Below, piece by piece: positions 1 through 8,712 of a stretch of DNA of 45,985 nucleotides (positions within the stretch are counted from its first letter, which is position 1; each line of letters begins with the position of its first letter). Source of the stretch: a virus. The stretch lies in IMG/VR virus record IMGVR_UViG_3300042301_004612, positions 1 to 45,985 of that record; one strand, 5' to 3'. The notes below the pieces were generated by a model that saw nothing but the letters and a program-made list of their open reading frames with translations, had not been told where the DNA came from and did not search any database. The position numbers and the translations under genes were made by a program.

Positions 1-75
1 AGGACGATTAAGAAATACAAGGTTTTGATTGAACAGAAGACTCGGGCGATCCTGAAAGAGCATGACTTATTTTAA
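1..75 (+). CDS. 3' end of an upstream gene (partial)
   Basis: Frame 1 is open from the window edge to a TAA at 73-75 and gives the last 24 residues of a protein, starting RTIKKYKVLI and ending LKEHDLF. The piece is basic and probably helical. It is followed by a 61-nt gap and the next gene on the same strand, so it is probably the end of the preceding gene in the packaging operon. The fragment is too short to assign a function. Confidence 0.5.
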   Translation, partial: RTIKKYKVLIEQKTRAILKEHDLF

Positions 76-125
76 AGCGCCAAATTTGATATGCTAATCT
101 AGTTTTTCTCACTTAAAATACCAAA

Positions 126-131
126 TATAAT
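126..131 (+). promoter_or_regulatory. Candidate -10 box TATAAT close to the ATG at 137
   Basis: A perfect TATAAT lies 5 nt before the ATG. A transcript started at the normal distance from this box would begin at or next to the start codon, giving a leaderless mRNA. There is no Shine-Dalgarno sequence. No clear -35 box was recognised. The promoter role is inferred from sequence alone. Confidence 0.4.
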
Positions 132-136
132 CACTT

Positions 137-1282
137 ATGGCGCGCAATTATAAGAAAAAAGTCGATCAATTACAACTGACAGAAGAGCAAGTTCAGTTCA
201 TCGAGGAAAACTGGGATAAGAAGAGCGTGATCGAGGTCGCGCAAGTTGTCTTTGCCGACCCGACCATTGATGGGCATCGGGCGGAGGCGCGGAAGATTAA
301 GGAATACATTTTGAAGAGGTTTGGTCAGGAGGTAAGCGCGAAAGCAAATCCCCCGCCTAAGACTGCGCAGATTGGACTCAGTAAAGAACAAGAGGAGTTA
401 ATTCGTAACAATATCGACCAATTCAATAATCCGGAGGAGGCGGCACAACTCTGCTTTCCGGAGAAATACAAAGGAAATGCAAAGGTTTTGCCGACAGATA
501 GGGAATTTTTATGGGTTTATGCTTTTATGCAGTCGGTCAATCCGAGTGTAATTTCTCGGGAAGATCAGTTGGCCGATGAGGTTGAGTATCGTCCGCCGGG
601 TAGTATAGCGAGAATGGTTCCCAGAGTTAATCTCTATGTAACGAAAGGATCAACTGAAGATAATAAGAAATTTCTTGACCCGATGAATCTAAAACCGCAA
701 GAGCGTCGTTTTGTCGAGGCTCTAATTGGTTACATGAAAACCCACCGCTTTGTCATGGTGATGAATGAATACAAAATGAAGATTGATAGGGAGCTGGCCG
801 AGTCCTCTTTTGTTCGTTGGTGCTATGGCAAGGACGATCTTCTTGAAGAAGAGGTTGATCGCTATATTTCCCTCGTGGAAGAGGTTGTAGATTCTGCAAA
901 AATTCGCCGACAGATTGAAGATCTTGACCGTGAGGCGAATAGATTAAGAAAGGGAGAAGATCCAGAGGGAAAAAAAATGAGCATGACCCTTGTGGAATTA
1001 ATGAATAGCCAGAGAGACAAACTCAAGATGTCAAAAGACCGTGGTGAAAAACTATTGTCAAACCTTATTGACTCGCGCGCTGAAAGATTGAAAAAGAGGG
1101 TGCAAGAAAATTCATCAATCATTAATTTAGTCGAAGCATGGAAGAACGAAGAAAAAAGACTGGAATTGTTGGAATTGGCCGAACTTGAAGCTCAGGCCGA
1201 CGAACACGAAATAGACAAACTTTCTTCAATGGACGCCGTTGTGGCGCTTATTGCGGGTATTCAAAAACAAGAACTTAGATAA
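137..1282 (+). CDS. Candidate small terminase subunit / DNA-binding packaging protein
   Basis: A 381-residue protein that I do not recognise by family signature. The N-terminus holds two related helical modules, around residues 13-40 (LTEEQVQFIEENWD) and 80-108 (LSKEQEELIRNNID), which look like a duplicated helix-turn-helix unit. A long charged helical region follows (about 230-370), rich in Glu, Lys and Arg and likely to form coiled coil. DNA binding at the N-terminus plus a helical oligomerisation region, two genes upstream of a large terminase, is the usual picture for TerS, which recognises phage DNA and forms a ring. The length is greater than most TerS proteins. The two genes between it and the large terminase look like later arrivals, so the two may once have been adjacent. 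The function is inferred from position and architecture only. Confidence 0.4.
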   Translation: MARNYKKKVDQLQLTEEQVQFIEENWDKKSVIEVAQVVFADPTIDGHRAEARKIKEYILKRFGQEVSAKANPPPKTAQIGLSKEQEELIRNNIDQFNNPEEAAQLCFPEKYKGNAKVLPTDREFLWVYAFMQSVNPSVISREDQLADEVEYRPPGSIARMVPRVNLYVTKGSTEDNKKFLDPMNLKPQERRFVEALIGYMKTHRFVMVMNEYKMKIDRELAESSFVRWCYGKDDLLEEEVDRYISLVEEVVDSAKIRRQIEDLDREANRLRKGEDPEGKKMSMTLVELMNSQRDKLKMSKDRGEKLLSNLIDSRAERLKKRVQENSSIINLVEAWKNEEKRLELLELAELEAQADEHEIDKLSSMDAVVALIAGIQKQELR

Positions 1283-1305
1283 CAAAAACAAACAAAATAA
1301 ATATT

Positions 1306-2646
1306 ATGGGTCGCAAAACCAAAACATTTACGGAAGAACAGGAAAATGAAATTATTAAGGATTACCTCGGGGGTATGTTCCACAAGGAGCTACTAAAAAA
1401 GTGGGCTCTGGCCCATTATAAGTGGCGCGAAATCAAAGACCGGCGTGGCGTCGGTGATAGACGACCTGATTACTCCCATTTACCCAAAGATGAGGTTGCC
1501 GCTGATTACTCCGCTGGCATGCGGATTCCGGCCCTGATGGAAAAGTATAAATGCACGAAAGACGCGATTTATGACATTACCAAACCTCTTAAGGTGGAAA
1601 GTCCGTTCTGGGTGCGGAGGGGATCTTCTGTGGAGAAGAGAATTTTAGAGCTACATGCCCTTGGTTGGCCCGCTCTTCCGATTGGGCGAGAGGTAGGAAA
1701 GAGCCAGTGCTGTGTTATTGGATGCTTGGAGAGGAATGGACTGAAGGCAGATAATCATTTGGCGGTTCCATTAGACGAGCACGATGTTGTTTGCGCTAGA
1801 TATTTAGCGGGGGAAAGTTCGGAAGATATTGCTAAAACTTACCAAACCGCCGGATGTGTTATCCGTAATGTTTTAGAAAAAAATGGAATTGCTCGCCGTG
1901 GGATGAGTGAAGCTAGGCAAATTTATTCTATTAATCAAGATTATTTTGACGTAATTGACTCGGTAGAAAAGGCTTATATTATCGGTTACTTTTATGCGGA
2001 TGCATGCAACAAAACCTACGACAGAACGGTTTCGATGGGCCTTTCCATTGTTGACGAAGAAATTCTGCATAAAATCAAAAAATGGATGGGAACAGAAGAT
2101 AGACCCCTTCGCTATTTTCAACACGAGACAAAAAGCGGAGAAATAAAAGATTACGTTGAGCTAAATATTTATAACAAAAAAATTAGCGAAAAACTAGAAG
2201 AGATAGGTATTGTTCGCGCGAAAAGCTATGTTGAAATTCTTGATCTACCCAAGGGGATTCCCTACTCCCTGATACGCCACTTTCTTCGCGGGTTGATTGA
2301 CGGTGATGGATGTATTTTCACGGCTAACACGGCAGAGTTTAACTTGGATTGCAGCGTCATGGGTAATCCCGTATTGCTCGGAAAGTTGGCCGACCATATT
2401 CATAAAGAAATTGGTTATCTCCCAACTATTCGTGAAGCTAATTTGATAGAAAATACGAAATGTCGTAGCCGAAACATGTATGTCGCCGGGAATCGGAATT
2501 GCGTTAAATTCCTGCAATGGCTCTATAAAGACCATAATGGCGCTCGGCTTGAAAGAAAATATCAGAAGTATAAGAGTGTAATTTCTGATTATTTTTCGCG
2601 AATTAAGGGTTCGGAAGATTTAGCGGAGTATAACTATGTTCATTAA
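1306..2646 (+). CDS. LAGLIDADG homing endonuclease with four N-terminal HTH modules
   Basis: A 446-residue protein. Residues 223-234 (AYIIGYFYADAC) and 327-335 (LRGLIDGDG) are the paired LAGLIDADG helices whose acidic residues bind the catalytic metals of this family. The end (FLQWLYKDHNGARLERKYQK) is the typical C-terminal signature of these enzymes. The first 200 residues carry four helix-turn-helix-like repeats (about 8-35, 62-92, 109-142, 156-195), probably for site recognition. Known members cut a specific site in an allele lacking the gene and are copied in by repair. The free-standing gene lies between the small-terminase candidate and the ERCC4 nuclease. Its last 11 nt overlap the start of the ERCC4 gene, so the two are probably translationally coupled. 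No intron or intein boundary is visible. Confidence 0.85.
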   Translation: MGRKTKTFTEEQENEIIKDYLGGMFHKELLKKWALAHYKWREIKDRRGVGDRRPDYSHLPKDEVAADYSAGMRIPALMEKYKCTKDAIYDITKPLKVESPFWVRRGSSVEKRILELHALGWPALPIGREVGKSQCCVIGCLERNGLKADNHLAVPLDEHDVVCARYLAGESSEDIAKTYQTAGCVIRNVLEKNGIARRGMSEARQIYSINQDYFDVIDSVEKAYIIGYFYADACNKTYDRTVSMGLSIVDEEILHKIKKWMGTEDRPLRYFQHETKSGEIKDYVELNIYNKKISEKLEEIGIVRAKSYVEILDLPKGIPYSLIRHFLRGLIDGDGCIFTANTAEFNLDCSVMGNPVLLGKLADHIHKEIGYLPTIREANLIENTKCRSRNMYVAGNRNCVKFLQWLYKDHNGARLERKYQKYKSVISDYFSRIKGSEDLAEYNYVH

Positions 2647-3547
2647 GTCAAAGATTGACGGGAAGGAATTTGGTTCAATAAAAGACTTCAATGTTTATTT
2701 GCGGTCAGTTAAACTTACGCAAAAACAGTATTTTACTCAGCATGACCCTAAGTTTTGCAAAAGTTCTGGCAAGCCAATTGAGTTTAAGACTATTGAGCAA
2801 TACCTTTTAACTGATTTTTTTGATAAGAATGAAATCAAGAAGTGGTATAAGGCCAATCCCACGGAGGCCAAGCAATACACGATAGACGTTCTTCAAAAGA
2901 GAAAAGAAATAAAGGGTTTATCCTACCAGATGGGCGAAACTGAATTGCGCAGTCTCGGATTACCTAGTCCGAAGTATTTTTTGCAAACCTTTGAGGATTA
3001 TGGATTCTTCTGCGCTGAATTAGGCATCAAGGAAAGGTATAATTACTCTCTCAACATTTCTTGTCGGCTAGTTCCAGAATCATCCATTATTATTGATACG
3101 AGAGAACAATCAAACATATCATTCGCGGGGGCGAAAACCGAGAAGATTGAATATGGCGACTATTGTTTGGCGTCAAACCCGAAATTATCAATTGAGAGGA
3201 AGTCGTTACCCGATCTGATCTCTACATTAGTTACGAATTTTGATAGGTTTGAGCGGGAGGTAATTAGATGTAGAGAAGATGGCGGCTATCTGGTTGTTTT
3301 ATGCGAGTCTACCCTGAAGGACGCCCTATCTTTTGACTATTTACCCCATATAAAACGATACACTAAAATAAAACCACAGGTCGTCTTTCACAACATCCGA
3401 GATTTGTGCCAGAGATATGAAAATATCCAATTTGCCTTTTGCGACGGGCGAAAACACATGAAGGATTGCATAAAGAAAATTCTGACCTGCATCAATGATG
3501 TATCCAAGATGGATTTACAGTATTTAATTAAGGAGAAAAAACTTTAA
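2636..3547 (+). CDS. ERCC4-type (XPF/MUS81-like) nuclease
   Basis: A 303-residue protein. The C-terminal half carries the ERCC4 nuclease signature: IIIDTREQ at 151-158, then GD at 174-175, ERK at 187-189 and Asp193, matching the GD-Xn-ERK-X3-D metal-binding motif that cuts branched or flapped DNA in XPF and MUS81. No helicase domain and no helix-hairpin-helix tail are evident. Residues 1-150 are an unrecognised, mostly helical domain with many aromatic and Lys residues. The start overlaps the upstream homing endonuclease by 11 nt, and the stop lies 1 nt before the terminase start. The position suggests trimming or resolving branched DNA before packaging, or a selfish role with its neighbour; both are inference. 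Confidence 0.75.
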   Translation: MFIKSKIDGKEFGSIKDFNVYLRSVKLTQKQYFTQHDPKFCKSSGKPIEFKTIEQYLLTDFFDKNEIKKWYKANPTEAKQYTIDVLQKRKEIKGLSYQMGETELRSLGLPSPKYFLQTFEDYGFFCAELGIKERYNYSLNISCRLVPESSIIIDTREQSNISFAGAKTEKIEYGDYCLASNPKLSIERKSLPDLISTLVTNFDRFEREVIRCREDGGYLVVLCESTLKDALSFDYLPHIKRYTKIKPQVVFHNIRDLCQRYENIQFAFCDGRKHMKDCIKKILTCINDVSKMDLQYLIKEKKL

Positions 3548-3548
3548 T

Positions 3549-5420
3549 ATGTGGATAGAATCTAAAAAGGTCGGACGAGACAATAAAGACTGGAATGCGG
3601 AGCTACGCAACATAAAAGGCTCTCTGACAGACGAGGAGGCCCGCGTTTCTTTGTGTCAATTTTTGAGACACAATCTCAAATTTACCACATTCATTCTTAC
3701 GGGCATTCGTCTCGCCCCGTATCAATCTCTTCTCGTTAAGGCGTGGTTCAAAAAAAACTTCTGTCTCAATGTCCTTGGGCGCGGATGCGGTAAAACCTTC
3801 AGCGCGGGTATCTTTGCTTTGCTGTATGCAATTTTCTTCCCGAATGAGCATATCCTAGTAGTTTCCGCAACCTTTCGTTCAAGCCGTCGTATTTTGGAAG
3901 CTATTGACAAGTTGGCTAGAGGTCGTGGCGGCGCTCTGTTAATGCAGGCATTCGGGACACAGATGAAAAAGGGCAATGACATGTATACTATATCATTTAA
4001 GAATGGGTCTAGTATTAGTGCGGTTCCATTAGGTAATTCTGACAAGCTAAGAGGTCTTCGTTGTTCCGTGCTAATCCTCGACGAGCTATTACTAATTCCG
4101 AAAATCGTTGTGGAGACGATACTTATGCCGTTCCTAAGTGCTTCCGCGAACATCCCCGAGAAGATGCGTATTCGCTCTATTGAGGATAGGCTTATTAAAA
4201 AGGGGGTGATGAAAGAAGAGGACCGACGAAAGTTTGAGTCTACGGCCAAACTAATCGGGTTATCTTCCGCATCTTTCACTTTCGATTATCTGTATGAGAT
4301 GTATCAGTCTTATTTGGATAAAATCAATAAGGGTGAGTGTGATGGCCGTTATTTCGTCTCTCAGTTAAGTTACGAAGTGGTTCCGAAAGACCTTCTAGAC
4401 CCGAGCATTATTGACGAAATGGTTAATGGTAGTATGTCAAAGGCTGTCGTTGATCGAGAGATGCGCGCTATGTTTACGTCAGGTAGCGAAGGGTATTTCT
4501 CAGCGGTTAAAATGAAGGCGTGCTCAATTCCTGATGGAGAAAAACCCTCCGTGGAATTGGTGGGCAAGCCAGAAGATCAATATGTCTTGGCAATCGACCC
4601 CTCTTTCTCAAGTGCGGAACACAGCGATAATTTTGCGATGTGTCTAATGAAAATCGTAGAAAAGAAGGATGGCCGCAAAATTGGCATGGTTGTCCATCAA
4701 TACGGGGTGGCTGGTGGCGACCTAAAGAGTCATATTTGTTACCTGCATTATATCCTAACCTGCTTTAATGTTGTTTATATTGCCATTGACTCCAGCGGCG
4801 GTGATTCCAACGAGTTTATTTCTAGTGCAAATAATTCCAAGGTTTTTAAAGACTCGAAAATTGAAATTCTTGATATTGAGGCTGACTTCAATAAGGATGA
4901 TTATGTTAATCTACCTACGCAAATAAAGCGGAGCTACAATAAGGGCGCGGGTCGCATAGTTCAGAAACAGGGTTTCAACGCCGTCTTTCAAAGAGCCGCT
5001 AACGAACATTTACAAGCATGCTTGGATTTCAAACAAATTCTTTTTGCGAGTAAGGCCGCTTCTCTGACAGACGCTGGTTCATTAGTAGAGGGCGTAGAGC
5101 ACCTTTTAACCCCGCTGAAAAATCATGAAAGTTTTAATAATCCAGAAGAGAACAGCCCTCTAACTTTCCTAGAAGAGCAAGACCGACTTTTGGATCAGGT
5201 TAAAAAAGAATGCGCGCTGATTGAGCCTCGCCTGAGCGCGCTTGGAACGATGACCTTTGATTTGCCCACATCATTAAAGCGTAGTCGTAGCCCGAATCGC
5301 CCGAGAAAGGATAATTATTCCGCCCTCTTTCTTTGCAATTTCGCGCTCAAACTATATTTGGAATCTCAATCGGTTGAAGTTGAAGAAATCCCCGAGACTT
5401 TTACTCCCTTTGCCGTCTAG
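3549..5420 (+). CDS. terL: Terminase large subunit (packaging ATPase/nuclease)
   Basis: A 623-residue protein that drives DNA into the prohead with ATP and cuts the concatemer. The ATPase domain has a Walker A loop (LGRGCGKT, about 76-83), a Walker B strand (VLILDE, 174-179, with Asp178 and Glu179) and the motif SATFRSSRR near 106-114. The RNase H-like nuclease domain begins near YVLAIDPS (Asp350) and has a second acidic strand, IAIDSSGGD (Asp414). The length and order fit complete large terminases. An AGGAG sequence lies at 3531-3535, 13 nt before the ATG, which is longer spacing than usual. The gene follows the ERCC4 nuclease by 1 nt and precedes the portal by 79 nt. Confidence 0.93.
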   Translation: MWIESKKVGRDNKDWNAELRNIKGSLTDEEARVSLCQFLRHNLKFTTFILTGIRLAPYQSLLVKAWFKKNFCLNVLGRGCGKTFSAGIFALLYAIFFPNEHILVVSATFRSSRRILEAIDKLARGRGGALLMQAFGTQMKKGNDMYTISFKNGSSISAVPLGNSDKLRGLRCSVLILDELLLIPKIVVETILMPFLSASANIPEKMRIRSIEDRLIKKGVMKEEDRRKFESTAKLIGLSSASFTFDYLYEMYQSYLDKINKGECDGRYFVSQLSYEVVPKDLLDPSIIDEMVNGSMSKAVVDREMRAMFTSGSEGYFSAVKMKACSIPDGEKPSVELVGKPEDQYVLAIDPSFSSAEHSDNFAMCLMKIVEKKDGRKIGMVVHQYGVAGGDLKSHICYLHYILTCFNVVYIAIDSSGGDSNEFISSANNSKVFKDSKIEILDIEADFNKDDYVNLPTQIKRSYNKGAGRIVQKQGFNAVFQRAANEHLQACLDFKQILFASKAASLTDAGSLVEGVEHLLTPLKNHESFNNPEENSPLTFLEEQDRLLDQVKKECALIEPRLSALGTMTFDLPTSLKRSRSPNRPRKDNYSALFLCNFALKLYLESQSVEVEEIPETFTPFAV

Positions 5421-5484
5421 CTTTTAATTGTCGCAAAAGTAGATTCAATTCTACAATTTCTACTTTCTCATTCCGTCTTCCGGC

Positions 5485-5493
5485 GTGTAAACC
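5485..5493 (+). promoter_or_regulatory. GTGTAAACC motif 6 nt before the portal ATG
   Basis: GTGTAAACC reads as an extended -10 element (TG then TAAACC). It ends 6 nt before the ATG at 5500, so a transcript would start at the ATG. The same motif with the same spacing precedes genes at 8929, 29285 and 31306 and, on the other strand, tnpB. No Shine-Dalgarno sequence is present here. The role is inferred. Confidence 0.4.
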
Positions 5494-5499
5494 TCTTTC

Positions 5500-7443
5500 A
5501 TGCCTCGGAAATACACTAAAAAGTCGGAGTTTTGGAATCTTAAATCTGCCGCCGCTGGCAATTCTACTTCGGCCCCGCTCGCCGAACAAATCGCGGAGTC
5601 CCGCCTATCCGAACCCAGCATTCCAAATATTACGTATGATGATATTGCCTTGGCCGACTGCCGAACAGAGGGGCGTTCAAGCTATCGGAATCTAGAAGGG
5701 CCGGGCACACAGGGCATTTTCGCGCAGACTTCATTTCCAAACATCTCCTCTGGAGTTCTTCCTTATTGCAACAAAAACGGGTCAATCAACGTTAGGGAGT
5801 CCATTGAACTTTGTCAGCGTGCTTATGCTAACGTCTCTATCTTCCGCTCGACTATTGACATCATGACGGAGTTTTCCAACTCCAAACTCCAACTCAGAGG
5901 CGGTTCGGCGGCTTCCCGCTCCTTCTTCTCTAAATGGTTCGAGAAGATTAATATACATAATCTGAAAGAAGAGTTCTTCCGGGAATACTACCGGTCAGGT
6001 AATGTTTTTATTTACAAGATTGATGGAAAGTTCAAGTCGGATGATTTCGTTCAACTGATGGGAGTTCGGAATAAGATCCCCTTGAAGTATCTTCTTTTGA
6101 ATCCCGCTACGATTGCGGCGACCGGCGGCATTGGGTATGATTATGCCTACATGAAGTTAATGTCAAAGTATGAGATTGAGAAATATAAGAATCCCAAGAC
6201 TGATGAGGATCGAGCTGTCTTTAATGCTCTTCCCGAAAATGTAAAAAAGCAGATCAGAGCGTATACTACCAGTTATTCCGAATTGTATATGAATATTGAG
6301 CCGGAAAAGCTCTTTTATGTCTTCTATAAGAAACAAGGATATGAGCCATTTGCGGTTCCAATGGGGTTTCCCGTTCTGAATGACATCGAATGGAAACTGT
6401 CCCTGAAAAAGATGGATATGGCGCTAGCTCGCACGGTTGATAATATCATCCTGCTTGTGACCATGGGTGCTAAGAAGGACGATGGCGGTATTAATTATAA
6501 GAATATTGAGGCAATGCAAAAACTACTTGCCAATCAGTCGGCGGGGCGGACAATCGTATCGGATTATACTACCAAGGCTGAGTTTGTCATTCCAAAATTG
6601 GAAGACATTCTTGGAAAAGAGAAATACGAGGTTGTTAACAAGGACATTGAAGACGGCTTGCAGAACATCCTTCTAGGCGACTCAAAGTTCGCCAATCAGA
6701 TGATTAAGACAAAGGTGTTCCTTGAACGTCTGAATGAGGGTCGCGATGCCTTTATTGACTTCATCTATCCGGAAATGAAAAAAATCGCTGAAGATTTGGG
6801 TTTCCGTTATTGCCCCAAACCGGTCTTCGAAAAAATCAATCTGAAAGACGAGGCTCAATTTGCCCGTGTTGTTACTCGTATGGCCGAACTCGGTATTTTG
6901 ACGCCTGAACAGGCTTTTGAGACTCTTGAGAGCGGACTGTATCCCGATAATGAATCTCTGGTTCCCGCGCAAGAAAAATATAAACAAGAGAGAGATAAGG
7001 GCCTTTGGACTCCGCTGCTTGGCGGGTCAAACCAAGGGGAAGGCAAAGATGGGCGACCAACCGGGACAGGAACCCCGAAAAAGAGTAATCCAATTGGAGC
7101 AAAGGGCAAGGGTCTGGCTTCGGAAGAGTATTCTGCCAAGAAAATTGCCTCCGTTTTTGAATTAGCTACAAGCTTAGAGGGTCGGGCGGTTGCCGAGCTG
7201 AAGAAAAAGCATGGGGTTAAGAAACTTAATAAGGCTCAGACGGCGGTTGCCGAGCAAATTACCAAAACAATCGTGGAGTCTAATAAAGTCAAAGACTGGG
7301 ATTTGGCCTTGGATGGATTTATTGAAAAAGGACAGCTCTTGGAGGACAAAGAATTTATTTCTGCCGCCATGGATTTAGCTGCCGAGAAAGAATTGGATCT
7401 TTATCAGGCTTCTGTCATGCTGAACTCAAAGGAAATTGAATAG
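5500..7443 (+). CDS. Portal protein
   Basis: A 647-residue protein directly after the large terminase. The portal dodecamer forms the capsid vertex through which DNA passes and docks the terminase and connector. Visible hallmarks are the N-terminal helical region with IFRSTIDIMTEF, the wing segment FFREYYRSGNVFIYK, a beta-rich section containing LLLNPATIAA, and a long helical stem and C-terminus. Residues from about 500 on are low-complexity (Gly, Pro, Lys) and then helical and charged. The stop TAG at 7441-7443 lies at the very edge of an inserted IS200/IS605-type element whose tnpB faces the portal, so the last codons may have been changed by the insertion. Family assignment rests on position, length and these motifs. 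Confidence 0.85.
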   Translation: MPRKYTKKSEFWNLKSAAAGNSTSAPLAEQIAESRLSEPSIPNITYDDIALADCRTEGRSSYRNLEGPGTQGIFAQTSFPNISSGVLPYCNKNGSINVRESIELCQRAYANVSIFRSTIDIMTEFSNSKLQLRGGSAASRSFFSKWFEKINIHNLKEEFFREYYRSGNVFIYKIDGKFKSDDFVQLMGVRNKIPLKYLLLNPATIAATGGIGYDYAYMKLMSKYEIEKYKNPKTDEDRAVFNALPENVKKQIRAYTTSYSELYMNIEPEKLFYVFYKKQGYEPFAVPMGFPVLNDIEWKLSLKKMDMALARTVDNIILLVTMGAKKDDGGINYKNIEAMQKLLANQSAGRTIVSDYTTKAEFVIPKLEDILGKEKYEVVNKDIEDGLQNILLGDSKFANQMIKTKVFLERLNEGRDAFIDFIYPEMKKIAEDLGFRYCPKPVFEKINLKDEAQFARVVTRMAELGILTPEQAFETLESGLYPDNESLVPAQEKYKQERDKGLWTPLLGGSNQGEGKDGRPTGTGTPKKSNPIGAKGKGLASEEYSAKKIASVFELATSLEGRAVAELKKKHGVKKLNKAQTAVAEQITKTIVESNKVKDWDLALDGFIEKGQLLEDKEFISAAMDLAAEKELDLYQASVMLNSKEIE

Positions 7444-7600
7444 TCAACTACCCATGAATAAATTCACGGGCTTGTGAGTTACGAACACCCACGTTTGGCA
7501 GGTTGACAATTCTGCCTGCCCCATCAAGTATGTTGCCATACGAGAGGGGAAGTTTGGATTTATTTCCAATATTTACAGATGCATTCAGATCCGCATCGTA
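7444..7600 (-). ncRNA. Predicted omega RNA (guide RNA of TnpB)
   Basis: TnpB nucleases are known to use an omega RNA that overlaps the 3' end of tnpB and ends at the RE, followed by a guide copied from flanking DNA. This element keeps that layout: the end of tnpB folds into the RE hairpin and the strand then runs into the 3' end of the portal gene. The guide would therefore be antisense to the last portal codons (below 7444). The extent is approximate and no consensus was checked. Confidence 0.4.
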
Positions 7601-8596
7601 AATTAAACCCGATTTAGCATAAAACCTACGACCACGACGTTCACCTTCGCGTTTTCCAGTTACGGAATCCGTTTGGGAGGTATACATCGGGCAAACACAG
7701 ATTACTTGCTTTCCAAGTATTCTTGCCTTATAAGTTAATATTTCTCTGAGTTTAAAAAATGGAACTTGGGCAATCGCCCGCTTGTTCTGATACTTGTTTT
7801 TCTTTTTCTTAATTCCAGCCAGATCCTCCAATACAATCGTCCCAGCTTTTGTTTTCAATATTTCATTTGCAATCAAATAGGATTGATTTTTGGATTTATT
7901 CTTCTCTTTGTGCTTGAGTTTTTTCAGGTGTCTTTTCGCCGACCGAGTTTTGTTGGATTGCAGACTTCTTTTCAGAAAACGTAATTTTCGCTTCTCTTTG
8001 TTGTATTTCCGATCAATAATCAAACGGCCATCCGAACAAGCGGCGGTGACTCTCATTCCTAAATCAACCCCAAGGGCAATATTTTCAGATTTAAGTTCTT
8101 TGCTGCCGGTCTCGAATGTCAGACCAATCCAGATTTCTCCGTTTCGTTTAAAAACCAATGGGTCTCGGTATGGATATCTCTCCAGCAACTCTTTTAATTT
8201 CGGATAAACTAAAAATTTGAACTGTTTCCGCCCGCTCATCGTTGTTATTTTTAGTCCTTCTTTTGTGGGACAAGAATACAGCCTTTTATCCAGACGAATA
8301 CTCAGACTCTTTTTCTCAATCGCCTTTTCAATTTTATGTTTGTTTGAATTGACGGTTTTATATGCCGACAAACATGCTTGCTCTGCCTTAATAACGACTT
8401 GCGATGGAATATCCGGTCTGATTTTCCGAGTTTTTCCGTAAACTTTGGAGTGCAGAATCATTAAGGAATTTTTCTTGGCCCCAAAATGCTCTTGACTCGC
8501 AAGATTGAACACAAAACGCTCCGCTTCAAGAATCTTCTCTAAATCGGAGAAATCCTCTTGACAGGAAGAGATAAGTTTTGTATTGTAGCTAATCAT
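7448..8596 (-). CDS. tnpB: TnpB RNA-guided nuclease (IS200/IS605 family)
   Basis: A 382-residue protein of normal TnpB length. RuvC-I is ALGVDLGMR (Asp178), RuvC-II is TIVLEDLAGI (Glu257), and RuvC-III is YDADLNAS (Asp336), so the catalytic triad is intact. The conserved PMYTSQT block precedes the zinc-ribbon position, but the expected CxxC pairs are missing: the first is DSVTG and the second AKSG. Related Cys-free TnpB variants exist, so this need not mean a dead protein. TnpB cuts DNA guided by its omega RNA and helps retain the element at empty donor sites. The gene faces the portal, ends 4 nt from its stop, and has its own GTGTAATCT motif just upstream. Confidence 0.9.
   Translation of the reverse strand: MISYNTKLISSCQEDFSDLEKILEAERFVFNLASQEHFGAKKNSLMILHSKVYGKTRKIRPDIPSQVVIKAEQACLSAYKTVNSNKHKIEKAIEKKSLSIRLDKRLYSCPTKEGLKITTMSGRKQFKFLVYPKLKELLERYPYRDPLVFKRNGEIWIGLTFETGSKELKSENIALGVDLGMRVTAACSDGRLIIDRKYNKEKRKLRFLKRSLQSNKTRSAKRHLKKLKHKEKNKSKNQSYLIANEILKTKAGTIVLEDLAGIKKKKNKYQNKRAIAQVPFFKLREILTYKARILGKQVICVCPMYTSQTDSVTGKREGERRGRRFYAKSGLIYDADLNASVNIGNKSKLPLSYGNILDGAGRIVNLPNVGVRNSQAREFIHG
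7451..7470 (-). repeat. Subterminal hairpin at the RE of the tnpB element
   Basis: On the tnpB strand the arms CCCGTGAAT and ATTCATGGG pair over 9 bp with one G-T pair and a 2-nt loop. The hairpin overlaps the last codons of tnpB (REFIHG), a common layout in this IS family, and is very close to the portal stop codon. Confidence 0.7.
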
Positions 8597-8604
8597 CCAA
8601 CATA

Positions 8605-8613
8605 AGATTACAC
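8605..8613 (-). promoter_or_regulatory. GTGTAATCT motif 8 nt before the tnpB ATG (minus strand)
   Basis: Read on the minus strand, GTGTAATCT ends 8 nt before the ATG at 8596, matching the extended -10-like boxes of the plus-strand phage genes. It would give tnpB its own short-leader or leaderless transcript. Its presence inside the element suggests a box used by the host polymerase rather than only by a phage factor. This is inferred. Confidence 0.35.
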
Positions 8614-8692
8614 TAGATTTTCATTTTTTAGAGCTAAAATCTTAATTTTATAAGTTTTAATGAAAAATCCAACAATTTACCGCGCAATTCCT

Positions 8693-8712
8693 CTCACGAA
8701 TAAATTCGGGAG
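8693..8712 (-). repeat. Subterminal hairpin at the LE of the tnpB element
   Basis: On the plus strand the arms CTCACGAAT and ATTCGGGAG pair with one mismatch around a 2-nt loop. The inner GAAT/ATTC core equals that of the RE hairpin at 7451-7470. The target-adjacent motif should lie just to the right (about 8713-8720) but could not be identified. Confidence 0.6.
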
